DNA from: Chloroflexota bacterium
GTDB taxonomy: Bacteria > Chloroflexota > Limnocylindria > QHBO01
DNA: 64,000 nt
NCBI GenBank assembly: GCA_013816405.1
Contig: JACDEL010000002.1
Location: forward strand, 20,325-84,324
Reading direction: 5' to 3'
Below, in pieces: positions 27,331 through 37,609 of this stretch; positions within the stretch are counted from its first letter, which is position 1; each line of letters opens with the position of its first letter. Below the pieces are notes generated by a model. It did not search any database. It was not told the DNA's origin and worked only from the letters and a program-made list of their open reading frames with translations. A program made the translations under genes and the position numbers.

Positions 27331-27948
27331 ATGCGTTTCTCGCTGATTCCCCGCGAGACTAAGTTCTTCGACATGTTCGTCGAGGACGCTCGCAACGTCT
27401 TGGGCGCGGCTCGCCTGCTCGAGCAGTTCTTCCGCAACTACGACGACCGCGAGCGGCTAGCCAGCCAGCTACGCGACGCCGAACATGCCGGCGACCAGAT
27501 GAGCCACGAGATCGGCCGCAAGCTGGAGTCGACCTTCGTCACGCCATTCGATCGGGAGGACATCCACGCGCTGATCAGCCGCCTCGACGACATCATCGAC
27601 CTGATCGAGGAGGTCGCCGATACCTGCATCCTCTACAACATCGACGCTCCGACGCCGCCGGCCATCCAGCAGGCCGAGATCATCGTGCGTCAATGCGAGC
27701 AGCTCGCACAGGGCCTCGAACGGCTGCGCCACTTCAAGGGCGTTGAGACCTTCTGGATCGAGATCCATCGGCTCGAGAACGAGGGGGACCGGATCGCGCG
27801 GCAGGCGGTCGCGGAGCTCTTCAAGCAGGGACAGGACCCGATGGACGTGATCAAGTGGAAGGACGTCTACGCGCTGCTCGAAGAGGCGATCGACTCCGCG
27901 GAGGACGCGGCCAACGTGATCGAGCGGATCGTCGTCAAGCATGCCTGA
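27331..27948 (+). CDS. DUF47 family phosphate transport regulator (Pit accessory)
   Basis: MRFSLIPRETKFFDMFVEDARNVLGAARLLEQFF...RLDDIIDLIEEVADTCILYNI...KWKDVYALLEEAIDSAEDAANVIERIVVKHA. Confidence 0.9.
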   Translation: MRFSLIPRETKFFDMFVEDARNVLGAARLLEQFFRNYDDRERLASQLRDAEHAGDQMSHEIGRKLESTFVTPFDREDIHALISRLDDIIDLIEEVADTCILYNIDAPTPPAIQQAEIIVRQCEQLAQGLERLRHFKGVETFWIEIHRLENEGDRIARQAVAELFKQGQDPMDVIKWKDVYALLEEAIDSAEDAANVIERIVVKHA

Positions 27949-28942
27949 GGGCTTCACCGCGGTCCTGATCGCGGTGCTCGCCCTGGCGGTCCTGTTCGAC
28001 TACATCAACGGTTTCCACGACACGGCGAACGCGATCGCCACCTCGGTCAGCACGCGGGCGTTGAGCCCGCGACTCGCCATCGCGATGAGCGCCGCCGCCA
28101 ACTTCGCTGGGGCGCTGACCGGGACGGCGGTCGCCAAGACCATTGGCGCAGGTTTGATCGCACCGCAGGCTGAAGGCGGGCTGGTCGTCGCTGCCGCCCT
28201 CGTGGGCGCGATCGTGTGGAACCTGCTGACCTGGCGCCTTGGCATTCCGTCCTCGAGCAGCCACGCGCTGATCGGCGGCCTGCTGGGTGCGAGTGCTGCG
28301 GCTGTGGGATTCGGTGCCTGGCAGGTCGGCGGAATCCTCGGCAAGGTGATCCTGCCCCTCATCGGATCTCCGATCGTCGGCTTCATCGGCGGGTTTGCCC
28401 TGATGGTGCTCATCTTCAACCTGTTTCGGAGGGCACATCCGAAGACCATGAACGACCGATTCCGCCGCCTCCAGGTGCTGTCCGCAGCCTTCATGGCCTT
28501 CAGCCATGGAAGCAACGACGCGCAGAAGACGATGGGGGTGATGACGCTGGCGCTCCTCTCGGCGGGCGTCATCCCCGAATTCAAGGTGCCCCTGTGGGTC
28601 ATCATCCTGGCAGCCAGCGCCATCTCGCTGGGGACGGCAGCGGGTGGCTGGCGAATCATCCGCACCATGGGCTCCAAGGTCGTCAAGCTCGACCCAGTGC
28701 ATGGCTTCGCGGCGGAGACGACGGCTGCGACCATCATCTTCGGCGCCTCGGCGCTCGGGATGCCGGTGAGCACCACCCATGTGATCTCGAGCGCGATCCT
28801 GGGGGTCGGCTCGTCAGACCGATTCCGCGCGGTGCATTGGGGCGTGGCGCGTCGCATTGGGATCGCCTGGGTGCTGACGCTGCCCGCCTCGGGGCTGGTT
28901 GCGGCGCTCGCCTACCTGCTGCTGAGGCCGATGCTCAGCTGA
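27941..28942 (+). CDS. pit: Low-affinity inorganic phosphate transporter Pit
   Basis: LFDYINGFHDTANAIATSVSTRALSPR...GIPSSSSHALIGGLLGA...FMAFSHGSNDAQKTMGVMTLAL...GMPVSTTHVISSAILGVG. Confidence 0.93.
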   Translation: MPEGFTAVLIAVLALAVLFDYINGFHDTANAIATSVSTRALSPRLAIAMSAAANFAGALTGTAVAKTIGAGLIAPQAEGGLVVAAALVGAIVWNLLTWRLGIPSSSSHALIGGLLGASAAAVGFGAWQVGGILGKVILPLIGSPIVGFIGGFALMVLIFNLFRRAHPKTMNDRFRRLQVLSAAFMAFSHGSNDAQKTMGVMTLALLSAGVIPEFKVPLWVIILAASAISLGTAAGGWRIIRTMGSKVVKLDPVHGFAAETTAATIIFGASALGMPVSTTHVISSAILGVGSSDRFRAVHWGVARRIGIAWVLTLPASGLVAALAYLLLRPMLS

Positions 28943-28955
28943 TCCCGCCCCTGGG

Positions 28956-29318
28956 CTAGCTGAAGAAGACGAACCGAATCCCCACGATCACCAGCAGCAC
29001 GCCAAAGCCGCGCTGGACAACTTCAACCGGCAGCGAGATGCCGAGCCTCGCTCCGAGGTAAGCCCCGAGCAGGAGGCCAATCGCCAGCACTGCCGCAAAA
29101 CGAAGGTCGACGAATCCGCCTCGCCAGTATTCCAGCGCACCCAGCGCGCCAACAGGCAGCAGCAGCACGGCCAGTGATGTCCCCGCCGCCTGGGTGGTCG
29201 TGAGTCCGACCGTTAGGACCAGTAACGGCACGATGACGATCCCGCCGCCGATCCCGAAGAGACCCGACAGGACACCGGCCAGCAGGCCGATGCCACCGAC
29301 GACCAGCAGCTGAACCAT
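28956..29318 (-). CDS. Half-size TauE/SafE-family membrane protein
   Basis: LAGVLSGLFGIGGGIVIVPLLVLTVGLTTTQAAGTSLAVLLLPVGALGALEYWRGGFVD; about 120 aa. Confidence 0.8.
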   Translation of the reverse strand: MVQLLVVGGIGLLAGVLSGLFGIGGGIVIVPLLVLTVGLTTTQAAGTSLAVLLLPVGALGALEYWRGGFVDLRFAAVLAIGLLLGAYLGARLGISLPVEVVQRGFGVLLVIVGIRFVFFS

Positions 29319-29401
29319 TGGGCCTCCTCGTATGCGGCGGGCCACGACCAATGCGGCGAGGATACACGCGCACATTTCACACGGCGTTGATGTTCCGATA
29401 A

Positions 29402-29428
29402 GGATCGGTTAAGGCCGAACCGGGATCC
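29402..29428. promoter_or_regulatory. Inverted repeat upstream of pstS
   Basis: GGATCGGTT-aaggccg-AACCGGGATCC; imperfect palindrome. Confidence 0.35.
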
Positions 29429-29466
29429 TCCGAGCGAATCCAAGGCACATGTTTGGAGGAATCCCG

Positions 29467-30498
29467 TTGACCCTTTCCCGACGAGTCCGGCCCACCGTGG
29501 CCGGGATCCTGGCCGGAGCCGTCATCCTGGCCGCCTGCTCGAACACCGGATCACCCGACGAATCCTCCGGCCCATCGGTGGCGCCGGTTAGCGGCACGCT
29601 CACCATCTCCGGCTCCTCGACCGTGGAGCCGATTAGCAGCATCGTGGCCGAAGACTTTCAGGCGCTGAATCCCGATGTCGAGTACAGCGTCAAGGGACCC
29701 GGCACCGGCGACGGATTTGCCAAGTTCTGCAATGGCGAGACCGACATCAGCGACGCCTCGCGCCCCATCAAGGACGAAGAGGCCACCGCGTGCGCCGATA
29801 AGGGGATTCATTACGTCGAGCTGAAGATCGGGATTGACGGGCTCAGCGTCATCACCTCCCCGGCCAACGACGCCGTCACCTGCCTGAGCTTCCTGGATCT
29901 CTATGCCCTGCTCGGACCCGAATCGCAGGGCTTCGCCAACTGGTCCGACGCGGATGCGCTGGCCGGCGAGCTGGGCAGCCTCGAAGGCTTCGGCGATTCG
30001 CACGCCCCGTACCCGGACGTCGCGCTCGAAGTGACCGCCCCCGGCGAGGAGTCCGGCACCTACGACAGCTTCGTGGAGTTCGCCATCAGCAAGATCGCAG
30101 GCGAGCGTGAGCAGGAAGCGGTGACGCGCCCCGACTACATCCCTTCTCCCGACGACAACATCATCATTGAAGGGATCGCAGGCTCGGACAGCTCGCTGGG
30201 CTGGGTTGGGTTCGCCTTCGCCGATGAGAGCAGCGATAGCGTCAAGTCGCTGGAGGTTGATGGCGGCAAGGGATGCGTGGCACCCACGCCGGAGACCATC
30301 GCATCCAATGACTACCCGATGTCCCGACCGCTCTTCATCTACGTCAACATCGACAAGGAAGCAACGAATCCGGCCATCACCGCATTCGTCGATTACTACC
30401 TCTCGGATGCCGGCATCGCCGCCGTGACCGAGGCCGATTACATCGCCCTCACCGCCGAGGAGCTGGCCGCAACCCGTTCCACGTGGGACAGCCACTGA
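29467..30498 (+). CDS. pstS: Phosphate ABC transporter substrate-binding protein PstS (lipoprotein)
   Basis: LAGAVILAACSNTGS lipobox; GTLTISGSSTVEPISSIVAEDFQALNPDVEYSVKGPGTGDGFAKFCNGETDISDASRPIK; TTG at 29467 with GGAGG spacing preferred over ATG 29449. Confidence 0.92.
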   Translation: MTLSRRVRPTVAGILAGAVILAACSNTGSPDESSGPSVAPVSGTLTISGSSTVEPISSIVAEDFQALNPDVEYSVKGPGTGDGFAKFCNGETDISDASRPIKDEEATACADKGIHYVELKIGIDGLSVITSPANDAVTCLSFLDLYALLGPESQGFANWSDADALAGELGSLEGFGDSHAPYPDVALEVTAPGEESGTYDSFVEFAISKIAGEREQEAVTRPDYIPSPDDNIIIEGIAGSDSSLGWVGFAFADESSDSVKSLEVDGGKGCVAPTPETIASNDYPMSRPLFIYVNIDKEATNPAITAFVDYYLSDAGIAAVTEADYIALTAEELAATRSTWDSH

Positions 30499-30516
30499 CT
30501 GCTGCTCCACTACCTC

Positions 30517-30550
30517 GCGGGGGCCGGGCGATCCGTCGTCCGGCCCCCGC
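30517..30550 (+). terminator. Strong intercistronic hairpin between pstS and pstC
   Basis: GCGGGGGCCGG-gcgatccgtcgt-CCGGCCCCCGC, perfect 11-bp stem. Confidence 0.65.
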
Positions 30551-30576
30551 TGCTCCTTCGCTAGGATGATGATCCC

Positions 30577-31494
30577 ATGACGAGGCTCTCTGCCCTCGAC
30601 CTGCGCGTGGCTCCGAGACGCCGCCGACGTGAGGCGATCGTTCGCGCCGCCTTTGCCGGCACCGCCGGCCTGACAGTCGTCATCAGCGGGGCGATCGTCC
30701 TGTCGCTGGTCGGCAATGCGGTCTCGTTCATCGCGCAGGTGGACCTGGGTGCGCTCTGGTCGGATGGCTGGTTCCCGCGCCGCGGCATGTACGACATCAA
30801 GACGATCGTCGCGGGCACATTGATCATCGCCAGCATCGCGATGCTGGTGGCGGCACCGCTTGGCATCGCGACGGCGCTGTACCTCTCCGAGTACGCCGGT
30901 CGGCGTACCCGCAGCATCCTGAAGCCGGTTCTCGAGCTGCTGGCGGCGATCCCGTCGGTCGTGCTCGGTTTCTTCTCCCTGACCTGGATCAGCCCCAACC
31001 TGATCCAGGCGCTCACCGATGCGCCGCTCTTCAGCATGGCGTCGGCCGGGATCGCGGTAGGGATCCTGGTTACGCCCCTCGTGAGCTCGGTGGCCGAGGA
31101 CGCCATGCACGCGGTTCCCGATTACCTGAGGGAAGCCTCCTACGGGCTCGGTGCTCGTCGGCGCACGACCAGCGTACGGGTCGTCGTCCCTGCAGCCGTG
31201 AGCGGGATCGTCGCGGCGTTGCTGCTGGGGGTATCACGCGCCATCGGCGAGACGATGATCGTCGCTATCGCCGCCGGCGCCACCGGGGGGTCCCTGTTCG
31301 GCCTCAATCCCCTGGAGCCCGGCCAGACCATGACGGCGGCCATGACCGCGCTGGCGATCGGCTCCGACCAGGTCCGCGGCGCGGCGCTGACGTTCGAGAG
31401 CCTCTTCCTTGTCGGGCTGCTGCTGTTCCTGATGACGCTCGCCCTGAACCTCGCCAGTGAGGCATTCGTGCGGCGCGTACGGAGGCAGTACTGA
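30577..31494 (+). CDS. pstC: Phosphate ABC transporter permease PstC
   Basis: Follows pstS; TALYLSEYAGRRTRSILKPVLELLAAIPSVVLGFF, GVSRAIGETMIVAIAAG. Confidence 0.92.
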   Translation: MTRLSALDLRVAPRRRRREAIVRAAFAGTAGLTVVISGAIVLSLVGNAVSFIAQVDLGALWSDGWFPRRGMYDIKTIVAGTLIIASIAMLVAAPLGIATALYLSEYAGRRTRSILKPVLELLAAIPSVVLGFFSLTWISPNLIQALTDAPLFSMASAGIAVGILVTPLVSSVAEDAMHAVPDYLREASYGLGARRRTTSVRVVVPAAVSGIVAALLLGVSRAIGETMIVAIAAGATGGSLFGLNPLEPGQTMTAAMTALAIGSDQVRGAALTFESLFLVGLLLFLMTLALNLASEAFVRRVRRQY

Positions 31495-32411
31495 TGAGCG
31501 CGGCTTCCTCCCCCTCCACCGCTGACCTGGTTGCTCTGCGCCTGCGCAGCGGCGGCTTCGATTGGCAGAGCTACGTCTTGCACGGAGCGATGCTGCTCGC
31601 GATGCTGCTCGCACTCGGGATCCTGCTAGTGCTGCTGGCCGATGTTGCCGTAAAGGCCCTCCCCGTCCTGACGCAGCGCCCCCTCGACTTTCTGACCTCC
31701 GACCTGTCGTCGCGGCCCGCGCGCGCAGGGATCGCGCAGGGACTCGTCGGTTCGCTGCTGCTGGTGCTGTTTGTGGCCTTCCTCGCCCTCCCGATCGGCG
31801 TCGGAGCTGCGGTCTACCTGGAGGAGTATGCCCGCGATACCCCGATCACTCGCTTCGTCCGCACCAACATCCGCAACCTGGCCGGCGTGCCCGCGATCGT
31901 GTACGGCCTGCTGGGGCTTGCCGTATTCGTCACCCTGCTGGGACTGGGCGAAATCCTGGTCGTGGGCGGGTTGACACTCGCGATCCTGGTGCTCCCCATC
32001 GTGGTCATCACGACCTCGGAGGCGCTGCGCGCCGTCCCGGCCAGCATCCGTGAAGCTGCGCTGGGGGTTGGTGCGACCCGCTGGGAGACGGTCCGCAACC
32101 ATGTGGTGCCGTACGCGGCGCCTGGCATCCTGACCGGCACCATCCTGTCCCTGGCGCGCGCCTTCGGCGAGACCGCGCCGCTGCTGATGGTCGGCGCGGT
32201 GGCGGGCACGTTCAGCGTGCACGGCGGCCTGATCGAACAGCTCACCGGCCCGTACACCGCGCTCCCCACCATCGTCTTCAACTGGGCGGGCCAGCCTCAG
32301 GACGAGTTCCGCAGCCTGACTGCCGCGACGATCGTTGTGCTGGTGGCCGTCATCCTGCTGGTCAACGGGACGGCCATCCTGCTGCGCAATCGGTACGATA
32401 GGCGTTGGTAG
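31494..32411 (+). CDS. pstA: Phosphate ABC transporter permease PstA
   Basis: [61 protein letters not shown]. Confidence 0.92.
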   Translation: MSAASSPSTADLVALRLRSGGFDWQSYVLHGAMLLAMLLALGILLVLLADVAVKALPVLTQRPLDFLTSDLSSRPARAGIAQGLVGSLLLVLFVAFLALPIGVGAAVYLEEYARDTPITRFVRTNIRNLAGVPAIVYGLLGLAVFVTLLGLGEILVVGGLTLAILVLPIVVITTSEALRAVPASIREAALGVGATRWETVRNHVVPYAAPGILTGTILSLARAFGETAPLLMVGAVAGTFSVHGGLIEQLTGPYTALPTIVFNWAGQPQDEFRSLTAATIVVLVAVILLVNGTAILLRNRYDRRW

Positions 32412-32418
32412 CCCCAGC

Positions 32419-33273
32419 ATGACGATCACCGAACAGCGGCAAGCCGTGGAGGTTCGCCCGCGCATGACAATCGAGGCCCGCGAGGCGCCGCTCCCTGGGC
32501 TGGGCGACGCGGAGATCGTCTTCGACGTGCAGGCGTTCAGCGCCTACTACGGCGCGTTCCGGGCACTGAAGGAGATCACCTTCCAGATTCGCGAGCACCA
32601 GATCACGGCCATCATCGGTCCATCTGGATGTGGGAAGAGCACCCTCCTGCGCGGCTTCAACCGGATGAACGACCTCGTGCAGAGCGCGCACTCGGAGGGC
32701 CACATCCTCTATCACGGGGTCGACCTGTACGCTCCGCAGGTCGATCCGGTGGAGGTGCGCCGTCGGATCGGGATGGTCTTCCAGAAGCCCAACCCGTTCC
32801 CCAAGTCGATCTATGACAACGTGGCGTTCGGTCCCCGCGTGGCAGGCTACAAGGGCGACATGGACGAGCGGGTCGAGCAGTCGCTTCGCCGGGCAGCCAT
32901 CTGGGACGAGGTCAAGGACAAGCTCACCACGCCGGGGACTGCCCTCTCGGGTGGGCAGCAGCAGCGCCTGTGCATCGCGCGCGCCATCGCGGTCGAGCCC
33001 GACGTCATTCTGATGGACGAGCCGTGCTCCGCCCTCGACCCGGTCGCCACCCTGCGGATCGAGGAGCTGATGCACGAGCTCAAGCAGAACTACACGATCG
33101 TGATCGTGACCCATAACATGCAGCAGGCAGCCAGAGCCAGCGACGTCACCGCATTCCTGACAATGGGCGACGACCGTGCGGGCTATTTGGTCGAGATGGA
33201 CACCACCGACAAGATCTTCACTCGACCTGAGCATCGGCTGACGGAGGACTACATCACCGGCCGGTTTGGCTAG
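32419..33273 (+). CDS. pstB: Phosphate ABC transporter ATP-binding protein PstB
   Basis: [76 protein letters not shown]. Confidence 0.95.
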   Translation: MTITEQRQAVEVRPRMTIEAREAPLPGLGDAEIVFDVQAFSAYYGAFRALKEITFQIREHQITAIIGPSGCGKSTLLRGFNRMNDLVQSAHSEGHILYHGVDLYAPQVDPVEVRRRIGMVFQKPNPFPKSIYDNVAFGPRVAGYKGDMDERVEQSLRRAAIWDEVKDKLTTPGTALSGGQQQRLCIARAIAVEPDVILMDEPCSALDPVATLRIEELMHELKQNYTIVIVTHNMQQAARASDVTAFLTMGDDRAGYLVEMDTTDKIFTRPEHRLTEDYITGRFG

Positions 33274-33283
33274 GAGGCGCGTC

Positions 33284-33991
33284 ATGGACAGAGGCAGCGG
33301 GCAGGCCGGGGTCAGCCTTGGCCATGGGCACGAGCGCCTGCGACCGACCTTCGAGCAGGCTCTCGCCAACGTCAAGGACAACGTGCTGCGCCTCGGCGCG
33401 TTGGTGGAGCGAGCCGTGGAGCGCGCCGCGCGTGCGCTCGTCGAGCGTGACGTCGAGCTGGCGGACCAGGTCCGCTGGGAGGACGCCGACGTCAACGAGC
33501 TGCAGCGCTCGATCAACCAGGAGATCACCTCCCTGATCGCGCGGCAGGGACCGGTGGCCCGCGACGTCCGCGAGCTGCTCGCCCTCTATCACGCGGCAGC
33601 GGAGCTCGAGCGGATGGGCGACTACGCGACCAGCATCGCCAAGCTCGCCCAGCAGCTGGCCGCAGAGCCGGAGGAGCCGATTTTCCGCCAGATCCCAGAG
33701 ATGGAGCGACTATGCCGCTCCCAGCTCCGCGCCGCCATGCGTGCCCTCGTTGACGTCAGCGAGCAGCAGGCGCGCGACGTGTGCGCGGGCGACGACGAGC
33801 TCGACGCGCTGTACAAGAGCGTCTACGAAGCCTCCATCGCGCTGATGGAGAAGTCCCCGGATCGGGCGCGGCAGGCGACGCACATGCTCTTCGCCGCGCA
33901 TCACCTCGAGCGGCTGGGCGACCGAGTCACGAACATCGGCGAGGACGTCGTCTTCCTGGTGACCGGGCAGATCGAGGACCTCAATCCCTGA
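33284..33991 (+). CDS. phoU: Phosphate signaling complex protein PhoU
   Basis: VKDNVLRLGALVERAVERAARALVERDVELADQV, YHAAAELERMGDYATSIAKLA, HHLERLGDRVTNIGEDVVFLVTGQ. Confidence 0.93.
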   Translation: MDRGSGQAGVSLGHGHERLRPTFEQALANVKDNVLRLGALVERAVERAARALVERDVELADQVRWEDADVNELQRSINQEITSLIARQGPVARDVRELLALYHAAAELERMGDYATSIAKLAQQLAAEPEEPIFRQIPEMERLCRSQLRAAMRALVDVSEQQARDVCAGDDELDALYKSVYEASIALMEKSPDRARQATHMLFAAHHLERLGDRVTNIGEDVVFLVTGQIEDLNP

Positions 33992-34004
33992 GCAACTGGT
34001 TCGG

Positions 34005-34721
34005 TTGCCCGGCGTGAAGAGGCGCATCCTGGTGGTGGAGGACGATCGCACGCTGCGTCAGGCGCTCGTCTTCAACCTCGAGCGAGAAGGCTACGAGGTC
34101 CGCAGCGCGGTCGACGGCGAGCAGGCACTGGACGCGGCGCGTGACGGAGGGGTCGACCTGATGCTGCTCGACCTGATGCTCCCCGGCATGAGCGGCCTCG
34201 AGGTGCTGCGGACGATGCGCGGCGACGGTATCGATACGCCAGTCGTGATCCTGTCAGCGAAGGGAGGGGAGATCGACCGGGTGGTTGGACTCAAGGTTGG
34301 AGCCGATGATTACATCCCCAAGCCATTCAGCCGCCCAGAGCTCCTCGCCCGGGTCGAATCCGTCCTGCGCCGCCAGCGCCGATCCGAGGCGGGTGAGGCC
34401 CAGCGGCTCGCCGAGGTCCGCAGCGGCGCACTCATGATCGATCTCGGCCGGCACCTGGCAACCTTCGACGGCGCGCCCCTGCGCCTGACGACCAAGGAGT
34501 TCGAGCTCCTCTCCCACCTGGCGGCACATCCCGGTCGCATATTCACCCGCGACCAGCTGCTGACCCGCATCTGGCCATACGACTTCGGGGGTGACAGCCG
34601 GACCGTCGATGTGCACGTCAGCTGGCTGCGCTCGAAGCTGCGCGCGCTCGACGGGCACAACTACTTCCGGACCGTGCGCGGGGTCGGCTACGCCTTTTCG
34701 CCACGCCCAGATGTCGACTGA
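34005..34721 (+). CDS. PhoB-type response regulator (REC + winged helix)
   Basis: RILVVEDDRTLRQALVFNLEREGYEV, LMLLDLMLPGMSGLEVL, ILSAKGGEIDRVVGLKVGADDYIPKPFS, GVGYAFSPRP. Confidence 0.92.
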   Translation: MPGVKRRILVVEDDRTLRQALVFNLEREGYEVRSAVDGEQALDAARDGGVDLMLLDLMLPGMSGLEVLRTMRGDGIDTPVVILSAKGGEIDRVVGLKVGADDYIPKPFSRPELLARVESVLRRQRRSEAGEAQRLAEVRSGALMIDLGRHLATFDGAPLRLTTKEFELLSHLAAHPGRIFTRDQLLTRIWPYDFGGDSRTVDVHVSWLRSKLRALDGHNYFRTVRGVGYAFSPRPDVD

Positions 34722-35778
34722 TCCGCTGGACGCGGCCGCATTCGCGGCGCTCCTCGAGCGCACCGCCGGCGACATCCTCCTGATCATCGACGACCAGCTG
34801 CGCATCACGCGGGCCGGCGCCGGTGCTGCCGTGCTTACTCAGCGCCCCGCGGGGGAGCTGATCGGCATGAGCCTGATCGCCGCTTTCGGGTCGGCGCCCC
34901 TGGATGCCCTGGCACGACGGGCGGCAAGCGAGCGCTCCCCGTCGCTTGGCGAGGCTGACCTGGGACCGCGCGGCGGACGGGCATTCGCCGTCGACGCCGT
35001 CCCGCTCACCGGAGGAGAGCTGGTGCTGGCGCTGCACGAGATCACCGCCCTGCGCAGGGCGGAGCGCGTGCGCCGCGACTTCGTGACCAACATCAGCCAC
35101 GAGCTCCGCACGCCGCTGGCCTCCGTCAAGCTAATGGCCGAGACGCTGTCCGCCGGCGCGGTCGAGGACGCGGCCACCGCGGGCCAGTTCGCCGTCCAGA
35201 TCGAGCGGGAGGTGGATCACCTGGCGCAACTCGTGGCGGAGCTGCTCGACCTGTCCATGATCGAGTCTGGCGAGACCACGCTACGGCTCGAGCCGGTCGA
35301 CCCGACCACGGTGATCGCCGACGTGGCCGAGCGAATCGGGCCGGTCGCCGCACGGAGAGGGATCGCCGTCCAGCTCCTCCCCGAGCCTGAAGGGGTGGAG
35401 GCCCGGGTCAGCGCCGACGCGGGCCGATTGGGCCAGGCGCTCCTCAACCTTGCCCACAACGCGGTCAAGTACAACCGGCCGGGCGGCGAGGTGCGGCTGG
35501 GCTGGGAGTCATCCGCGGGCGGAGTGCGGTTCACCGTCGCCGACGACGGGATCGGGATCTCCGAGCCGCACCAGCAGCGGATCTTCGAGCGCTTCTACAA
35601 GGTCGACCGTTCCCGGGCGCAGGAGTCCGACGACGCGACGGGTGGGGGCAGTGCCGGACTGGGGCTCGCCATTGTGCGGCACATCGCCGAGGCGCACGGT
35701 GGCTCGGTTGGCGTGCGAAGCGTCGAGCGAGAGGGCTCGGTCTTCTGGGTCGAGCTGCCGCTCGCAGGACCCGCCTGA
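34711..35778 (+). CDS. PhoR-type sensor histidine kinase
   Basis: FVTNISHELRTPLASVKLMAETL, LGQALLNLAHNAVKYNRPGGEVRL, FERFYKVDRSRAQESDDATGGGSAGLGLAIVRHIAEAHGG. Confidence 0.92.
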   Translation: MSTDPLDAAAFAALLERTAGDILLIIDDQLRITRAGAGAAVLTQRPAGELIGMSLIAAFGSAPLDALARRAASERSPSLGEADLGPRGGRAFAVDAVPLTGGELVLALHEITALRRAERVRRDFVTNISHELRTPLASVKLMAETLSAGAVEDAATAGQFAVQIEREVDHLAQLVAELLDLSMIESGETTLRLEPVDPTTVIADVAERIGPVAARRGIAVQLLPEPEGVEARVSADAGRLGQALLNLAHNAVKYNRPGGEVRLGWESSAGGVRFTVADDGIGISEPHQQRIFERFYKVDRSRAQESDDATGGGSAGLGLAIVRHIAEAHGGSVGVRSVEREGSVFWVELPLAGPA

Positions 35779-35797
35779 TATAGTTGTCGGGTCAACC

Positions 35798-36256
35798 ATG
35801 AGCACCCAGCACGCGATCCCTGGACCCCGCGACCCACGCCTCGAGACGTGGCGGTCGTTCCTGGTCGCGCATGCCCAGATTCGCCGCCAGCTCGAACGGG
35901 AGCTGCAGGCTGAGCAATCGCTTGGCCTGGGCGAGTACGAAGTGCTGCTGCTCCTTGCACGCGCCGATGACCGCCAGCTGCGCATGAGCGAGCTCGCGGA
36001 TCGGCTAGTGCTCTCGCGCAGCGGCGTGACGCGCCTGGTCGACCGACTGGAGGCGGATTCATTGGTCGAGCGCACCTCGTGCGCCACCGACCGGCGCGGC
36101 TCGTGGGCGACCCTGACCGACGCCGGGCACCAGCGGCTGCGACGCGCCTCTCCCACTCACCTCCGCGGAGTGGGAGCACATTTCCTCGACCGCATCCCGC
36201 GTGCCGAGCTCGACGCCCTGCAGCGCACGCTCGACCGCGTCCTCGACGAGGCTTAG
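35798..36256 (+). CDS. MarR family transcriptional regulator
   Basis: LRMSELADRLVLSRSGVTRLVDRLEADSLVERTSCATDRRGSWATLTDAG. Confidence 0.87.
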   Translation: MSTQHAIPGPRDPRLETWRSFLVAHAQIRRQLERELQAEQSLGLGEYEVLLLLARADDRQLRMSELADRLVLSRSGVTRLVDRLEADSLVERTSCATDRRGSWATLTDAGHQRLRRASPTHLRGVGAHFLDRIPRAELDALQRTLDRVLDEA

Positions 36257-37155
36257 CCCCCCGGCGCCGCGCTTGCTCCCAGCAGCTCCCCGGCGGCCTC
36301 CGCTCGCAGGCTGCTGACCATCGACGCGCGACCGTCGCCAGGCGCCAGCTGCAGGAACCGATCGAACTGGCGCACCGCCGTCGCATTGTCACCCCGTCGG
36401 AAGGCGATCACCCCAAGGTAGAACGGGATGTCCGGCTCATCGGGGCTGGCGATGGTGGCGTATGAATCGGTCGCCGCCTGAGCGTCGTCGTAGTGGGCCG
36501 TCACTAGGTACGCGTTGATCAGGCGCCGATATGCCGAATGGTTCTCAGGCTGCAGGGCAAGCAGGATCTGGAGCGCGACTGCCGCTCGCTGCAGATCGTC
36601 CGACGAGTCACCCGCCAGGTAGGCATCGGCCAGGTCGGAGACCACCTTTGTGTCCTGCGGGTTCGCGGCGAACAGGTCCAGCAGCCGCTGGACCTCGGCC
36701 TGACGATCCGCCTCCTGCGCTCTGGCGTCGGCAAGCGCCTGGTTCACAACCGTGCGCTGGGACAGGCCGATGGAGCCGGGCAGGGCGAAGCCGACCAGCA
36801 GGGCAAGCGCAATCAGCGCCCCGAGTCCCACGATCATTCCCCTGCCGTGCCGCTGCGGCACTGCGCTAGGCGAGGTTTCGACCGGCGTTGACTTGAGCGT
36901 TTCCGCCGCCCGCGCCTCGGCCTCGGCGCGCTCCCGCTCATACGATGCATCATCCAGCGATCCAGCCCGACGGTCCGCCTCAACGTCGAGCAACGCGTCC
37001 AGGGCGACCTGGTGGCGCAGCGCATGGCCCTCGGCCTCCGCCCGCGTGTCGAAGGTGACCGTCTGCGGGCCTGAACGCAGCAGTGGCCAGGCGATGGCGG
37101 CCGCCACGGCCAGCCCAATCGCCGCCAGGAGGGCCCACTGCGCGAGGTCAGACAT
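36253..37155 (-). CDS. ccmI: Cytochrome c biogenesis protein CcmI-like (TPR)
   Basis: VALDALLDVEADRRAGSLDDASYERERAEAEARA, SDLADAYLAGD...AVALQILLALQPENHSAYRRLINAYL; end of the ccm operon. Confidence 0.78.
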   Translation of the reverse strand: MSDLAQWALLAAIGLAVAAAIAWPLLRSGPQTVTFDTRAEAEGHALRHQVALDALLDVEADRRAGSLDDASYERERAEAEARAAETLKSTPVETSPSAVPQRHGRGMIVGLGALIALALLVGFALPGSIGLSQRTVVNQALADARAQEADRQAEVQRLLDLFAANPQDTKVVSDLADAYLAGDSSDDLQRAAVALQILLALQPENHSAYRRLINAYLVTAHYDDAQAATDSYATIASPDEPDIPFYLGVIAFRRGDNATAVRQFDRFLQLAPGDGRASMVSSLRAEAAGELLGASAAPGG

Positions 37156-37609
37156 CGAGGCGCTCGACCTCGTCGCGGACCTGCTCACGGAGGCCCGGAC
37201 CGGGGGCCGGCAGCGCGGACGCGACGGCCACTCCGCCTCGTCGCCACCACCAGGCGAAGACACCAACCCCCACCAGGATTGCCACGACCGGGACCCACCA
37301 GACGAATGGCGAAGTGGGCACCAGCAGGATCCAGTCCCCATATCGGGCCACGAAATAAGCGCGAACCTGTTCCGGCGTCCGGCCGGCATCCAGCTGCTCG
37401 ACGATCTGGCGTCGAATGTTGGCGGCCGCGGCGGTCTGCGACTCGGCCACCGAGAGCGCCTGGCAGTCCGGGCAGCGCAGCTCCCGGGCCAGCTGCTGAG
37501 CCTGCTGGGCCTGGGTGGGCGCAGCGGCAGGCCGAACCAGTTCGAGCAGTACCACCCCGCCCAGAGCCAGCAGAGCAGCAATGGCCACCGGGAGCGCAAG
37601 GCGCCTCAT
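37148..37609 (-). CDS. ccmH: Cytochrome c maturation protein CcmH
   Basis: LARELRCPDCQALSVAESQTAAAANIRRQIVEQLDAGRTPEQVRAYFVARYGDWILLVP. Confidence 0.9.
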   Translation of the reverse strand: MRRLALPVAIAALLALGGVVLLELVRPAAAPTQAQQAQQLARELRCPDCQALSVAESQTAAAANIRRQIVEQLDAGRTPEQVRAYFVARYGDWILLVPTSPFVWWVPVVAILVGVGVFAWWWRRGGVAVASALPAPGPGLREQVRDEVERLDV

